64,000 nucleotides of DNA, taken from contig SHZT01000014.1 in NCBI GenBank assembly GCA_009692185.1, positions 1 to 64,000 on the forward strand, in the 5' to 3' direction. The position numbers were made by a program, and so were the translations under genes. This document shows, piece by piece, positions 43,827 through 51,808 of the stretch. How positions within the stretch are numbered: the stretch's first letter is position 1; each line of letters begins with the position of its first letter. A model generated the notes under the pieces. That model made no database searches, was not told the origin of the DNA, and worked only from the letters and a program-made list of their open reading frames with translations. The DNA comes from Gemmatimonadota bacterium. Its GTDB lineage: Bacteria > Gemmatimonadota > Gemmatimonadetes > Gemmatimonadales > GWC2-71-9.

Positions 43827-45914
43827 GTGGCTCTTAGGCTCGATACCCCGGTGCAGTTCCTCAAGGGGGTCGGGCCACGCCGTGCCGAGGCGCTCGCCCG
43901 GCTCGACGTGCGCACGGTCGAAGATCTCTGCTATCACATTCCCCACCGCTATCTCGACGCCACGTCCGTCACGCCGAGCACGAAAGCCAGGGTCGGGACG
44001 GAGGTGACGGTCGTCGGCCGGGTGGTGTCCACTGGTGTTCTGTCGACCCGCCGTCGGCTACGGGTGTTCCGCGCGATTCTCAAGGACGCGTCCGGGGTCA
44101 TCGAGTGCGCCTGGCCGGGGCAGGCATTCCTGGAGCGCACGATTCGCGCGGGACAGCTCCTGCTGGTGACGGGGCCGGTCAAGTTCTATCACGGCCGCCA
44201 GCTCGTGCCGCGAGAGCAGATCGTGCTGGCGGATGCTGATGAACAGGACGGGCAAGATGGGCAGGACGGACCGGTCGAGCGGGGCGTTGTCCTGCCGATC
44301 TACCCTGCGACGGATGGCTTGTCGCACCGGCAGATCCGCCGCATGTTCGCCGATCACCTGGACGCCATGCTGCCGGCGGTGGATGACATTTTGCCGGTCG
44401 CGCTCCGCCGTCAGTTCAAGCTCCTGCCGCTCCGCGATGCCTTCCTGGCCCTCCACCGCCCGCCTTCGCCCGATGTGGCCGAGGAGGGGCGGCGCCGCCT
44501 CGCATTCGACGAGCTGCTGGATGTCCAATTGATCGTGGCCCGCGCACGGCACCTGGCCAAGGGCGCCCGCAAGGGGCCGCGGTTCGAGAACCAGAAACGA
44601 CTGACCACCCAGCTCAAGGCCGCGCTGCCGTTCGAGCTGACGAATGGTCAGAAGCGGGCCATTCGCGACGTGTTCGCCGACATGGTTGGACCGGAACGCC
44701 TGCACCGCCTGCTCATGGGCGACGTGGGGACCGGAAAGACCGTCGTGGCCCTGTTCGCCATGCTCCTCGCCGCGGAAAACGGTTATCAGGCCGTGTTCAT
44801 GGCTCCCACGGAACTCCTCGCGGAGCAACATGCGAGGACCATCGGCGAGCTCCTGGCGCCGCTGGGCATGGAGCCGGCGCTGCTCGTCGGCCGGTTGCGT
44901 GACGCGGAGAAGGCCGCATTGCGGCGGCAAATTGCGGAGGGTGAGGCGCCGGTCGTCATCGGCACCCACGCGCTGATCGAGGACACCACGGGGTTCAAGC
45001 GGCTCGGGCTGGTGGTGATTGACGAGCAGCATCGGTTCGGGGTGGAGCAGCGGGCGGCGCTCATCGGCAAGGGCGAGGCTCCTGACGTTCTTCTGCTGTC
45101 GGCGACGCCGATTCCCCGGACGTTGGCGCTCACCCTCTACGGCGACCTGGACATTTCAGCCCTCCGCGAAAGGCCGAAAGGCCGCGCGCCGGTGAAGACC
45201 GGCGTACGGACCGCGTCGGCGCGGAACGCCGTGTACGACTTCATTCGCGCCGAGTGCGCGCGGGGTCACCAGGCCTACATCGTGTACCCGGTGATCGCCG
45301 AGTCGGAACGGGTGGACCTGCGGGCGGCGACCACCATGGCCAAGACGCTCGGGGACGCGATGGCCCCGCTCGAGGTGGGCCTCGTGCACGGCCAGATGAA
45401 AGCCGAGACCCGGGACCTCGTCATGCGCCGCTTCCGCGATGGCGAGATCAACATCCTGGTGGCGACCACGGTGATCGAGGTGGGCATAGACGTGGCCAAT
45501 GCGACGGTCATGGTGATCGAGCACCCGGAGAGATTCGGACTCGCCCAGCTTCACCAGCTGCGCGGCCGCGTCGGCCGGGGGGAAGGGGAGAGTCACTGCA
45601 TCCTCCTCTGCGAGTTGGCCGCTGTTCCGGACCGGTTACGACGGTTTGCCCGCACGACCGACGGGTTCAAGATCGCCGAGCTTGACCTCCAGGAGCGTGG
45701 CATGGGGGAATTGGCCGGGTCCCGGCAGTCGGGCGGCCTTGCGCTCAGATTCACGAACCTCGAGCGCGATGGCGACTTGGTGATCGGCGCAAGGCGCGCC
45801 GCTCGCGCGGTCATCGAGCAGGATCCGAACCTGACCAAACGCCAGCACGAGCCCCTCCGGCGGCGGATCGGGCGGCGGTACCAGCGAGGGATCGAGCTAT
45901 TCAGGATTGGCTAG
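43827..45914 (+). CDS. recG: ATP-dependent DNA helicase RecG
   Basis: Remodels stalled replication forks and branched DNA. An N-terminal wedge/OB domain is followed by helicase motifs: I GDVGTGKT (298-305), II DEQH, III SATPIPRT, and QLRGRVGR in the second domain. 695 residues, typical. Near residues 136-146 a tandem QDGQDGQDG is encoded by word-like DNA (about 44240-44265, GGACGGGCAAGATGGGCAGG), a likely repeat insert in the OB region. GTG start at 43827, two bases after the ftsY stop. Confidence 0.96.
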   Translation: MALRLDTPVQFLKGVGPRRAEALARLDVRTVEDLCYHIPHRYLDATSVTPSTKARVGTEVTVVGRVVSTGVLSTRRRLRVFRAILKDASGVIECAWPGQAFLERTIRAGQLLLVTGPVKFYHGRQLVPREQIVLADADEQDGQDGQDGPVERGVVLPIYPATDGLSHRQIRRMFADHLDAMLPAVDDILPVALRRQFKLLPLRDAFLALHRPPSPDVAEEGRRRLAFDELLDVQLIVARARHLAKGARKGPRFENQKRLTTQLKAALPFELTNGQKRAIRDVFADMVGPERLHRLLMGDVGTGKTVVALFAMLLAAENGYQAVFMAPTELLAEQHARTIGELLAPLGMEPALLVGRLRDAEKAALRRQIAEGEAPVVIGTHALIEDTTGFKRLGLVVIDEQHRFGVEQRAALIGKGEAPDVLLLSATPIPRTLALTLYGDLDISALRERPKGRAPVKTGVRTASARNAVYDFIRAECARGHQAYIVYPVIAESERVDLRAATTMAKTLGDAMAPLEVGLVHGQMKAETRDLVMRRFRDGEINILVATTVIEVGIDVANATVMVIEHPERFGLAQLHQLRGRVGRGEGESHCILLCELAAVPDRLRRFARTTDGFKIAELDLQERGMGELAGSRQSGGLALRFTNLERDGDLVIGARRAARAVIEQDPNLTKRQHEPLRRRIGRRYQRGIELFRIG

Positions 45915-45997
45915 GTCGTCGTCGCGGGATGCGATAGGCGTTGCGGAACACCATGCGCGGGTTGACCTTGCGACTGGCACGGCCTGACCGCGGGGCG

Positions 45998-46013
45998 CGG
46001 CACGACTCTTGTA
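45998..46013 (+). promoter_or_regulatory. Possible sigma-54 promoter of the pilin gene
   Basis: CGGCACGACTCTTGTA resembles the -24/-12 consensus TGGCACG-N4-TTGCA: the GG and CACG match and the spacing is right, but the -12 GC is GT. It lies 57-72 bases before the pilin start. Type IV pilin genes are often RpoN-dependent. Imperfect match, so tentative. Confidence 0.35.
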
Positions 46014-46069
46014 CATGTCATTGCTTCCGGGGTGCAGGGCTTTGCGAATCGGGCGCATTGGGAGGCGAC

Positions 46070-46447
46070 GTGGCTGGTCGGAAGGGCTTCACGCTCATCG
46101 AACTGCTGATCGTCGTGGTCATCATTGGAATCCTGGCCGCCATCGGGATTCCCAAGTTCGCCAGTTCAAAGGAAAAGGCGATCCTGGCGTCGATGAAGGC
46201 AGACCTGCGCAACCTGATCACGGCAGAGGAAGGGTACTTCCACGACTATCAGGCGTTCACGGCGAGTCTCCCCGTGAGCATCTACACCGTATCGGCCGGC
46301 GTCACGGGACCCACCATAACCGTCAGCGGGCCATCGGACTACGCGGGTTGGCTTGGCCACACCAGCACGACCAAGACCTGCGCCATATTCATCGGCACCA
46401 CCAGTCTTGCGCCGGCCACGAAGGAAGGCGAGCCCAAGTGCACGTGA
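46070..46447 (+). CDS. Type IV pilin / pseudopilin
   Basis: 125 residues from GTG 46070 with GGAGG 4 bases upstream. Short leader ending RKG, then the class III signal GFTLIELLIVVVIIGILAAIG with F+1 and E+5. The mature part is ~115 residues with two C-terminal Cys (about 60 bases before the stop and the penultimate residue) forming a probable disulfide loop. The in-frame ATG at 45941 would give an implausible long leader. It could be the major pilin or a pseudopilin; comEC at 57347 suggests a DNA-uptake link, unproven. Confidence 0.9.
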   Translation: MAGRKGFTLIELLIVVVIIGILAAIGIPKFASSKEKAILASMKADLRNLITAEEGYFHDYQAFTASLPVSIYTVSAGVTGPTITVSGPSDYAGWLGHTSTTKTCAIFIGTTSLAPATKEGEPKCT

Positions 46448-46466
46448 GTTGAACAAGGGGTTTTCG

Positions 46467-46500
46467 GAACGGCGGGCCGAGTGGCCCGCCGTTCTTGCGT
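46467..46500 (+). terminator. Intrinsic terminator after the pilin gene
   Basis: GAACGGCGGGCC (46467-46478) and GGCCCGCCGTTC (46483-46494) form a perfect 12-bp stem with loop GAGT, followed by TTGCGTTCT. It lies between the pilin stop and the end of the convergent phhB gene. No T-run exists in the other direction, so it seems to serve the + strand. Confidence 0.75.
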
Positions 46501-46501
46501 T

Positions 46502-46837
46502 CTAGAGGGCCGAGTCAGCCTTTGCGCCGAGAATGAAATCGCTCTCGGAGAGGCCGTTGATCGAGTGGGTCCAGATGGTGAGCCGGACCTTTCCCCAACC
46601 GAGCATGATATCCGGGTGGTGGCCCTGTTCTTCCGCGATGGCGCCGACCCGGTTGGTGAAGGCCAGGGCATCCACAAAGTTGGGGAACGTGTATTCCTTT
46701 TCCAGGTGGTGCCCCTCGATTGTCCGCCAACCTCCGCCCAGCTCGCCCAACAGGCGCTCCAGTTCTTTTCCGGCAACCGGTGAAGTCCCTTTCTTGCATG
46801 GCACGCACTTCTTGCTGGCTAGTCCGCCGGCTGGCAT
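46502..46837 (-). CDS. phhB: Pterin-4a-carbinolamine dehydratase
   Basis: 111 residues. The motif GHHPDIMLGWGKVRLTIWTH contains the HHP and W-H residues of the PCD active site that dehydrates 4a-hydroxytetrahydropterin. An N-terminal Cys pair (KCVPC) is an addition in many bacterial members. No aromatic hydroxylase gene is visible; in such bacteria PCD can also act in pterin/molybdopterin metabolism. It is convergent with the pilin gene. Confidence 0.92.
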   Translation of the reverse strand: MPAGGLASKKCVPCKKGTSPVAGKELERLLGELGGGWRTIEGHHLEKEYTFPNFVDALAFTNRVGAIAEEQGHHPDIMLGWGKVRLTIWTHSINGLSESDFILGAKADSAL

Positions 46838-46841
46838 ACCC

Positions 46842-46873
46842 TCACCCCTGTCCCCTCTCCCTGACGGGAGAGG
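46842..46873. repeat. Palindromic element with CCTCTCCC/GGGAGAGG core
   Basis: CCTCTCCC (46854-46861) and GGGAGAGG (46866-46873) enclose TGAC, preceded by CCTCACCCCTGTCC. It resembles the folP-internal element at 5227-5256 in order and core words. It lies between phhB and the exported protein at 46916, both on the minus strand, and could act as a terminator or processing site. Confidence 0.6.
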
Positions 46874-46915
46874 ACTGTTGACGTGTCACTCGCGACGCTC
46901 GCCTGCGGCCGACGA

Positions 46916-47383
46916 TCAAAACCGCACGGTGAATCCCACCCGGCGCGGCGTCGCGTAGACACTGAATGGCGTGAACGGAATGTTGCGCGGACCGTCGTCC
47001 CGGTGAATCAGGTCGACCAGGAACATGGCGCCCGTGGCGACCAGGGCGAGTTCGCCGCCGATGATCCAGTTCCGCGCGCCGCTGTTCGCGCTGAGGTACG
47101 ACTCGTAGGCAGCCTGCGCGGGCGGAAAAAGATACCGGCCGGTAACCGAGCGGGGGCAGGGGTCCACGGTGGCGCAGGCCGCGCCAATGGAGTCGTGCCA
47201 GCGATCGGCATCGCGAGACAGCAGGGACCCGCGGGCAAGCATCGCGGCAGTGGCGCCGAGGAGCGGCCATTTGACGACGTGGGCGGTTTGCACCGGCCAC
47301 GGGCGCGCGGCGGGACGCGTTTGCGCGATCAACGGGCTGGAGACGGCGGTCAGCAGGAGCGCGGCGGTCAGTTTCATCGCCAT
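46916..47383 (-). CDS. Small exported or membrane protein of unknown function
   Basis: 155 residues. A signal peptide (~1-20, cleavage likely after LIAQ) is followed by a Pro/Arg-rich patch, a hydrophobic stretch (LLGATAAMLA), two Cys (CATVDPC), and a second hydrophobic segment (ELALVATGAMFLVDLIH). The C-terminus GFTVRF ends in an aromatic residue, as in small outer-membrane proteins. It overlaps the upstream beta-propeller gene by 10 bases, so the two are likely co-transcribed. Family unknown. Confidence 0.75.
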   Translation of the reverse strand: MAMKLTAALLLTAVSSPLIAQTRPAARPWPVQTAHVVKWPLLGATAAMLARGSLLSRDADRWHDSIGAACATVDPCPRSVTGRYLFPPAQAAYESYLSANSGARNWIIGGELALVATGAMFLVDLIHRDDGPRNIPFTPFSVYATPRRVGFTVRF

Positions 47384-48460
47384 GCCTGAATCCTACCCCG
47401 GCCATCCACGAAGACAAGCAACCCGTGATCCACAATCAGCGGCTGGTCCACGGGCCCGTCCACGCGTGTCTTCCAGAGGGTTTCGCGGGACGGGGGCGCG
47501 AGGCGCAGGATCTCGCCGCTGATACTAACAACGAGGACTCCGTCGGCGATCGGCGCGGGCGCGGCCAGTACCGGGATACCCAGTGGCATGCTCGCCGCCG
47601 CGGCCGGGGAGGCGAGGGGAATCGTCCAGAGCGTGCCGTTCGATGTTACCGCCACCACCGTGTCGCGCGCGATCACGGGGCTCGAGGACACCGGTTCACC
47701 GGTCGCCACGCGCCACACCAGGGCCAGGGAGCGGGCGTCGTACGCCACGACGGCCCCATCGGGTGATCCGTAGATCAGCAAGTCGCCGGTGACGGCCGGA
47801 GGGTTCAGGGCCACGCCCCGAGCCGGGGCGACGGCGGCCAGCGTGCCATCAGCCAGGTTGAGCGCGAACAGGGAGTCGTCGGTGGCGACGACAGCACGGT
47901 CTCCGACGACGACGGGCCCGGAGCGGAGTACGTGTTCCAGGTCCCGTCGCCACGTCACCGTGCCCCGCGCGCCTTCCAGCGAGCGGACCTGGCCGGCGGT
48001 GGTCGCGACCAGCAGCCGGCCGTTGGCGGCGGCGATGGGACCGACGAGCGGCCCGCTCTGGCGATCCCACACCGTGCGGCCGGTGGGGAGGTCAAACGCG
48101 TAGGTATGGCCGTCCGCGCTGGCGCAGTAAAGGCGGTCGTCGCGGACGAGTGGCCCCGCGATGCCCGGTCCGTCCAGGCGGCTCGTCCAGATCTTCGCGC
48201 CCGATGCGCGGGACACGACGACCAGGAAGCCATCGGTTGTCACGACCGCTATCACGCTGTCACCCACTGCGGGCGGCCCCGCGCCCTGCGGGAGCGGTCC
48301 ACGCGAGCGCGGGTTCAGCAACGAGCGTCTCCTCCGCCGATGGCGCGAGTCCCGGAACGCGGAGGTGCATCATCCACGCGCGAGGTTCGCGCGCGGGTCC
48401 ACGTTCGGTCGGAACGGCGCACGCAATCGCGTTGACACTCAAGAAGGCGAGGGCTAGCAT
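47374..48460 (-). pseudogene. BamB-like PQQ-type beta-propeller lipoprotein, frameshifted
   Basis: From ATG 48460 one frame reads a lipoprotein signal (MLALAFLSVNAIAC) and continues to PALAWTAPAGRG. The main frame (open down to 47374) then takes over at PPAVGDSVIAVVTTDG and runs through ~300 residues of WD/PQQ-like blades (GAKIWTSRLDG, GRTVWDRQSG, GTVTWRRDLE, ALVWRVATG). Removing one base from the GGGG run (complement of 48277-48280) joins both into one protein of normal design. Either a real +1 frameshift or a homopolymer sequencing error. The main frame alone would start near 48321 without signal or first strand. BamB-type proteins assist outer-membrane protein assembly; this one may be a distant relative. 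Confidence 0.75.
48432..48460 (+). promoter_or_regulatory. Promoter of asnS inside the divergent gene
   Basis: TTGACA (48432-48437), 17-base spacer, TAGCAT (48455-48460), then asnS ATG at 48470. The -35 is perfect and the -10 near consensus; with 9 bases from -10 to ATG the transcript would be leaderless or nearly so. The whole element lies within the signal-peptide codons of the divergent lipoprotein gene, whose ATG complement is the final CAT of the -10. Confidence 0.7.
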
Positions 48461-48469
48461 TCGCGCCCC

Positions 48470-49771
48470 ATGCAGGACCATACGCGCATTCGGGACCTTC
48501 CCGCGCTCGTCGGCCAGACGGCGACGATCCGGGGTTGGGTCATGACGACGCGCTCTTCCGGGAAAATCGGGTTCGTGGTGCTTCGGGATGGAACCGGCTA
48601 CCTCCAGGTGGTTGCTTCCAAGGCCGATCTGCCGGAGCCCGCCTGGGAAGCCGTGCGATCCCTGACGCAGGAGACCTCGGTCTCGGTGACAGGGACGGTG
48701 CGCGCCGATGCCAGGTCTCCGGGCGGCGTCGAACTCTCGATGGCCAGCATCGAGGTGATTGGGCCTTCCGTTGATTTCCCCATTACGCCCAAGGAACACG
48801 GCACCACCTACCTGTTTGAACATCGCCACCTGTGGCTCCGGAGCCGGCGGCAGGTCGCCATCATGCGGATCCGCCACGAGGTGGAGCAGGGGATTCGAGA
48901 TTTCTTCTACACCAATGGCTTCGCCTGCGTTGACTCGCCTATCTTGACCGCCGCGATCGGTGAATCGGCGGGTGGTGGGTTGTTCGAAACCGAGTACTTC
49001 GACCTCGGCAAGGCGTATCTCGCGCAGACCGGCCAGCTGTACGTCGAGGCCGCCGCCGCCGCGCTAGGCAAAGTCTACTGCTTCGGCCCCACATTTCGTG
49101 CCGAGAAGTCCAAGACGCGCCGTCACCTCGCCGAATTCTGGATGGTCGAGCCGGAAGTGGCCTGGTACGACTCGAACGACAATATGCGGCTCCAGGAGTC
49201 GTTCGTGGCGTACCTGGTGGAGCGGTGTCTCGAGCGCCGGCAGGAAGAACTCAAGGAGCTGGAGCGGGACACCAAGCCGCTCGAGAACGTCCGGCCGCCG
49301 TTCCCCCGCATTTCCTACACGGACGCCATCGCCAAGCTCCAGTCATTGGGGAACCCAATTCAATGGGGGCAGGACCTGGGCGGCGACGAAGAGACCATCC
49401 TCGCCTCACAGTTCGACCGGCCAGTCTTTGTCTTCAATTATCCGCGCGAAGTCAAAGCGTTCTATATGAAACGGAATCCGGCCGACCCGCGGACCGTGCT
49501 CAACAACGACTGCCTGGCGCCCGAAGGTTTCGGCGAGATCATCGGCGGGAGCCAGCGCGAGGACGACTACGACCTGTTAAAGCAAAGAATAGAAGAAGAG
49601 AAACTCCCGCTCGACTCCTACGGCTGGTACCTGGACCTGCGGAAGTACGGGACATTCGTGCACTCGGGATTCGGGCTGGGGCTGGAGCGGACAGTGGGCT
49701 GGATCTGCGGCACACCGCACGTGCGCGAGGCGATCGCGTTCCCGAGGCAGATGCACCGGCTCCGGCCGTAA
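48470..49771 (+). CDS. asnS: Asparaginyl-tRNA synthetase
   Basis: 433 residues, class IIb synthetase. An N-terminal OB anticodon-binding domain (VGQTATIRGWVMTTRSSGKI) is followed by the class II core with FGPTFRAEKSKTRRHLAEFWMVEPE split motif 2, GGSQREDDYDLL and motif 3 GFGLGLERTVGWI. The specificity call (AsnRS rather than AspRS) rests on overall similarity and on absence of the AspRS GAD insert. The start is 9 bases after a strong promoter; no Shine-Dalgarno is seen, consistent with leaderless translation. Confidence 0.93.
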   Translation: MQDHTRIRDLPALVGQTATIRGWVMTTRSSGKIGFVVLRDGTGYLQVVASKADLPEPAWEAVRSLTQETSVSVTGTVRADARSPGGVELSMASIEVIGPSVDFPITPKEHGTTYLFEHRHLWLRSRRQVAIMRIRHEVEQGIRDFFYTNGFACVDSPILTAAIGESAGGGLFETEYFDLGKAYLAQTGQLYVEAAAAALGKVYCFGPTFRAEKSKTRRHLAEFWMVEPEVAWYDSNDNMRLQESFVAYLVERCLERRQEELKELERDTKPLENVRPPFPRISYTDAIAKLQSLGNPIQWGQDLGGDEETILASQFDRPVFVFNYPREVKAFYMKRNPADPRTVLNNDCLAPEGFGEIIGGSQREDDYDLLKQRIEEEKLPLDSYGWYLDLRKYGTFVHSGFGLGLERTVGWICGTPHVREAIAFPRQMHRLRP

Positions 49772-49774
49772 GAC

Positions 49775-49824
49775 GTGAGACGCAGGAAGTAAGAAGGGGG
49801 GCCTTCTCACTTCTTACGTCTCAC
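49775..49824. repeat. Inverted repeat between asnS and mazG
   Basis: Arms GTGAGACGCAGGAAGTAAGA... (49775-49797) and its imperfect complement (49802-49824) match at 20 of 23 positions around GGGG. The right arm supplies the last codons or stop region of mazG (49821). Word-like make-up (TAAGA, GTGAGACG) resembles other boundary elements. It may serve as a bidirectional terminator of the convergent pair. Confidence 0.6.
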
Positions 49825-50669
49825 TTCTTACTTTCTTTCGCCTCGTCCCACAGCTTGTCGAGCACCTCAAGACCTGCCGTTCCCATATCGATGGACCGCT
49901 CCGCCGCCAGCGCCTCGACTTTCCGAAACCGCTCCACGAACCGCCCGTTGGCTTTTTCCAGCGCGGCGCGCGGATCCACGCCGGCCTTTCGCGCCACGTT
50001 GACGACCGAGAACAGCAGGTCGCCGATTTCGGCGGCGACGCGAGCCGCATCCCGCTTCTCCGTCAGTTCCGCTTCCAGCTCGCCGATTTCCTCGTGGAGC
50101 TTGGCGAGCGGTCCTTTCAGGTCCGGCCAGTCGAAACCGACACCCGCCGCCCGTTCCTGGAGGCGATACGCCATGATGAGGACCGGGAGGGAAGGCGGGA
50201 GGCCGTCGAGCACGCCGGGGCGGTCGGCGCCGCGCTCCGCGCGCTTGAGCTTCTCCCAGGTCGCGGGGTTGTGGCCGGACTCCGTGCTGACCCCGGGCGT
50301 AAGCCCGGGGTTCGGGTCCCCGGGATCCCCGGGCTTACGCCCGGGGTTAGTGGAGTCGGCCTTTTCCGGAAACAGATGCGGGTGTCGCCTCCACATCTTG
50401 TTTTCGATCGCCCGCGTCACATCCTCTGCACCGAACTGTCCGGCTTCCTCGCCCAGAACGATCTGAAACGCGAGGTGCAGCACCAGGTCGCCAAGTTCGT
50501 CCTTGATCTTTTTTGGATCGCCGGCGGACAGGGCCTGGTCCAGCTCGAGGACTTCTTCGACCAGGTAGGACCGCAAGGTTTCGCGGGTTTGCGCGGCGTC
50601 CCAGGCGCATCGTTTGCGGAGGTCTCTCACGAGTTCCACGATGCGTCCAACTGCCGATGGCGCTTGCAT
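49821..50669 (-). CDS. mazG: MazG nucleoside triphosphate pyrophosphohydrolase
   Basis: 282 residues from ATG 50669, chosen because the in-frame ATG at 50717 overlaps the alr start. Two MazG domains: EEVLELDQAL, then KDELGDLVLH (E..E..D metal motif) in the first and HEEIGELEAEL, then AEIGDLLFSVVN in the second. Hydrolyses NTPs to NMP and PPi and can lower ppGpp. Residues ~108-128 (Pro/Gly repeats PGRKPGDPGDPNPGLTPG) are encoded by the palindromic repeat at 50290-50347 in the linker between domains. It shares a 41-base divergent region with alr. Confidence 0.93.
   Translation of the reverse strand: MQAPSAVGRIVELVRDLRKRCAWDAAQTRETLRSYLVEEVLELDQALSAGDPKKIKDELGDLVLHLAFQIVLGEEAGQFGAEDVTRAIENKMWRRHPHLFPEKADSTNPGRKPGDPGDPNPGLTPGVSTESGHNPATWEKLKRAERGADRPGVLDGLPPSLPVLIMAYRLQERAAGVGFDWPDLKGPLAKLHEEIGELEAELTEKRDAARVAAEIGDLLFSVVNVARKAGVDPRAALEKANGRFVERFRKVEALAAERSIDMGTAGLEVLDKLWDEAKESKK
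50290..50347. repeat. Large palindromic element inside mazG
   Basis: ACCCCGGGCGTAAGCCCGG... (50290-50310) and its exact complement (50327-50347) form a perfect 21-bp stem around a 16-base loop that contains a second CCCGGG palindrome. It is read in frame as a Pro/Gly-rich linker in MazG. The size and perfection suggest a recent insertion of a dispersed palindromic (REP-like) element. Confidence 0.8.
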
Positions 50670-50692
50670 TTGCCCATTCACGCCGGTACAAT
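50664..50692 (+). promoter_or_regulatory. Promoter of alr
   Basis: TTGCAT (50664-50669), 17-base spacer, TACAAT (50687-50692), 18 bases before the alr ATG. The -35 overlaps the mazG start codon on the opposite strand, so the two genes share this control region. Confidence 0.65.
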
Positions 50693-50710
50693 ACCGAACC
50701 CTTCGTGACC

Positions 50711-51808
50711 ATGTCAACGCAGACGAGGCCGAGTCAGGCGTGGATGCGGGTAGACCTCGCCAGCCTCGTCGCCAATGCCGTGGTCGTTCAAGCGGCCGGC
50801 CGAGGCGCCCGGCTTCTTCCCTTGCTCAAGGCAGACGCTTACGGGCTCGGCGCGGTGGAAGTCGCGCGGGCGCTGGAAGCGAGCGTTGATCCCTGGGGGT
50901 TTGGGGTCGCACGGATCGATGAAGGGGCGGCGCTTCGGGCGGCCGGGATCCGGCGGCCCGTTCTTGTTTTCACGCCTGCGCGAATCGCGGAACAGGACGC
51001 CTTTCGCGCGCACGACCTGCGCGCGGCGCTGGACGATCCGGCCGTGATTGCGGCGTGGACGTTGCCGTATCACCTGGACGTGGACACCGGCATGAGCCGC
51101 TCGGGCGTGCGGTGGGATGATCCGCGGCTCGCGCGCTGCCGAACGGCGAAGCTCGAGGGGGCATTCACGCATTTCCACTCGGCGGAGGACAACCCCGCGT
51201 CGGTGGAAGAGCAGTGGGGACGGTTTGAGGCGGCCCTGGGGGTGCTGGGTGATCGGCCGAAGCTGGTGCACGCCGCGAATTCCGCGGGCGTCTGGCGGCT
51301 CCAGCAGTCGATGGACCTGATCCGGCCCGGGATTTTCCTGTACGGGACGGCACCGGGGCCGGGCACGCCGAAGCCCAAACAGGTTGCGAGCCTGCACGCG
51401 CGCGTGGTGAGTGTGCGGCGGGTGTGCGCGGGTGAGGGCGTGAGTTACGGCGTCGAGTGGCGGGCGCCGCAGGACACGACGATCGCGACGGTCGGGCTGG
51501 GATACGCCGATGGCGTGCCTCGCGCGACGCAGGGCAAGCTTTCGGTCCTCATCGGCGGAAGGCGTTACCCCGTGGTGGGGCGGATCACGATGGACATGGT
51601 GATGGTGGATGCGGGCCCGGATGGCTCGGTGCGGCCAGGTGACGTGGCCACGTTCATCGGGCGGGACGGCACGGAAGAGATCACCTGGGACGACGTGGCC
51701 GGGTGGGCCGGAACGAACGTGTACGAGATCATGTGCCGGGTGAATCCGCGGGTGGAGCGGGTGTATGTGGGATGGGGCGATGGTGGAAGAAGCGATGGTG
51801 GGGTTTGA
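50711..51808 (+). CDS. alr: Alanine racemase
   Basis: Interconverts L- and D-alanine for peptidoglycan. The PLP-binding lysine is K40 in LLKADAYGLGA. The catalytic Tyr lies in GVSYGVEW, and GRITMDMVMVD and VGLGYADGVPR are conserved. 365 residues. ATG 50711 follows the promoter at 50664-50692. It overlaps deoB by one base (TGATG), forming an alr-deoB-cdd-EutN run; D-Ala supply is thus genetically coupled to nucleoside salvage. Confidence 0.95.
   Translation: MSTQTRPSQAWMRVDLASLVANAVVVQAAGRGARLLPLLKADAYGLGAVEVARALEASVDPWGFGVARIDEGAALRAAGIRRPVLVFTPARIAEQDAFRAHDLRAALDDPAVIAAWTLPYHLDVDTGMSRSGVRWDDPRLARCRTAKLEGAFTHFHSAEDNPASVEEQWGRFEAALGVLGDRPKLVHAANSAGVWRLQQSMDLIRPGIFLYGTAPGPGTPKPKQVASLHARVVSVRRVCAGEGVSYGVEWRAPQDTTIATVGLGYADGVPRATQGKLSVLIGGRRYPVVGRITMDMVMVDAGPDGSVRPGDVATFIGRDGTEEITWDDVAGWAGTNVYEIMCRVNPRVERVYVGWGDGGRSDGGV

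Noticed and set aside
45975-45991. TGGCACGGCCTGACCGC as sigma-54 promoter
   Set aside because: Has the -24 element but no TTGC at -12; the site at 45998 fits better.
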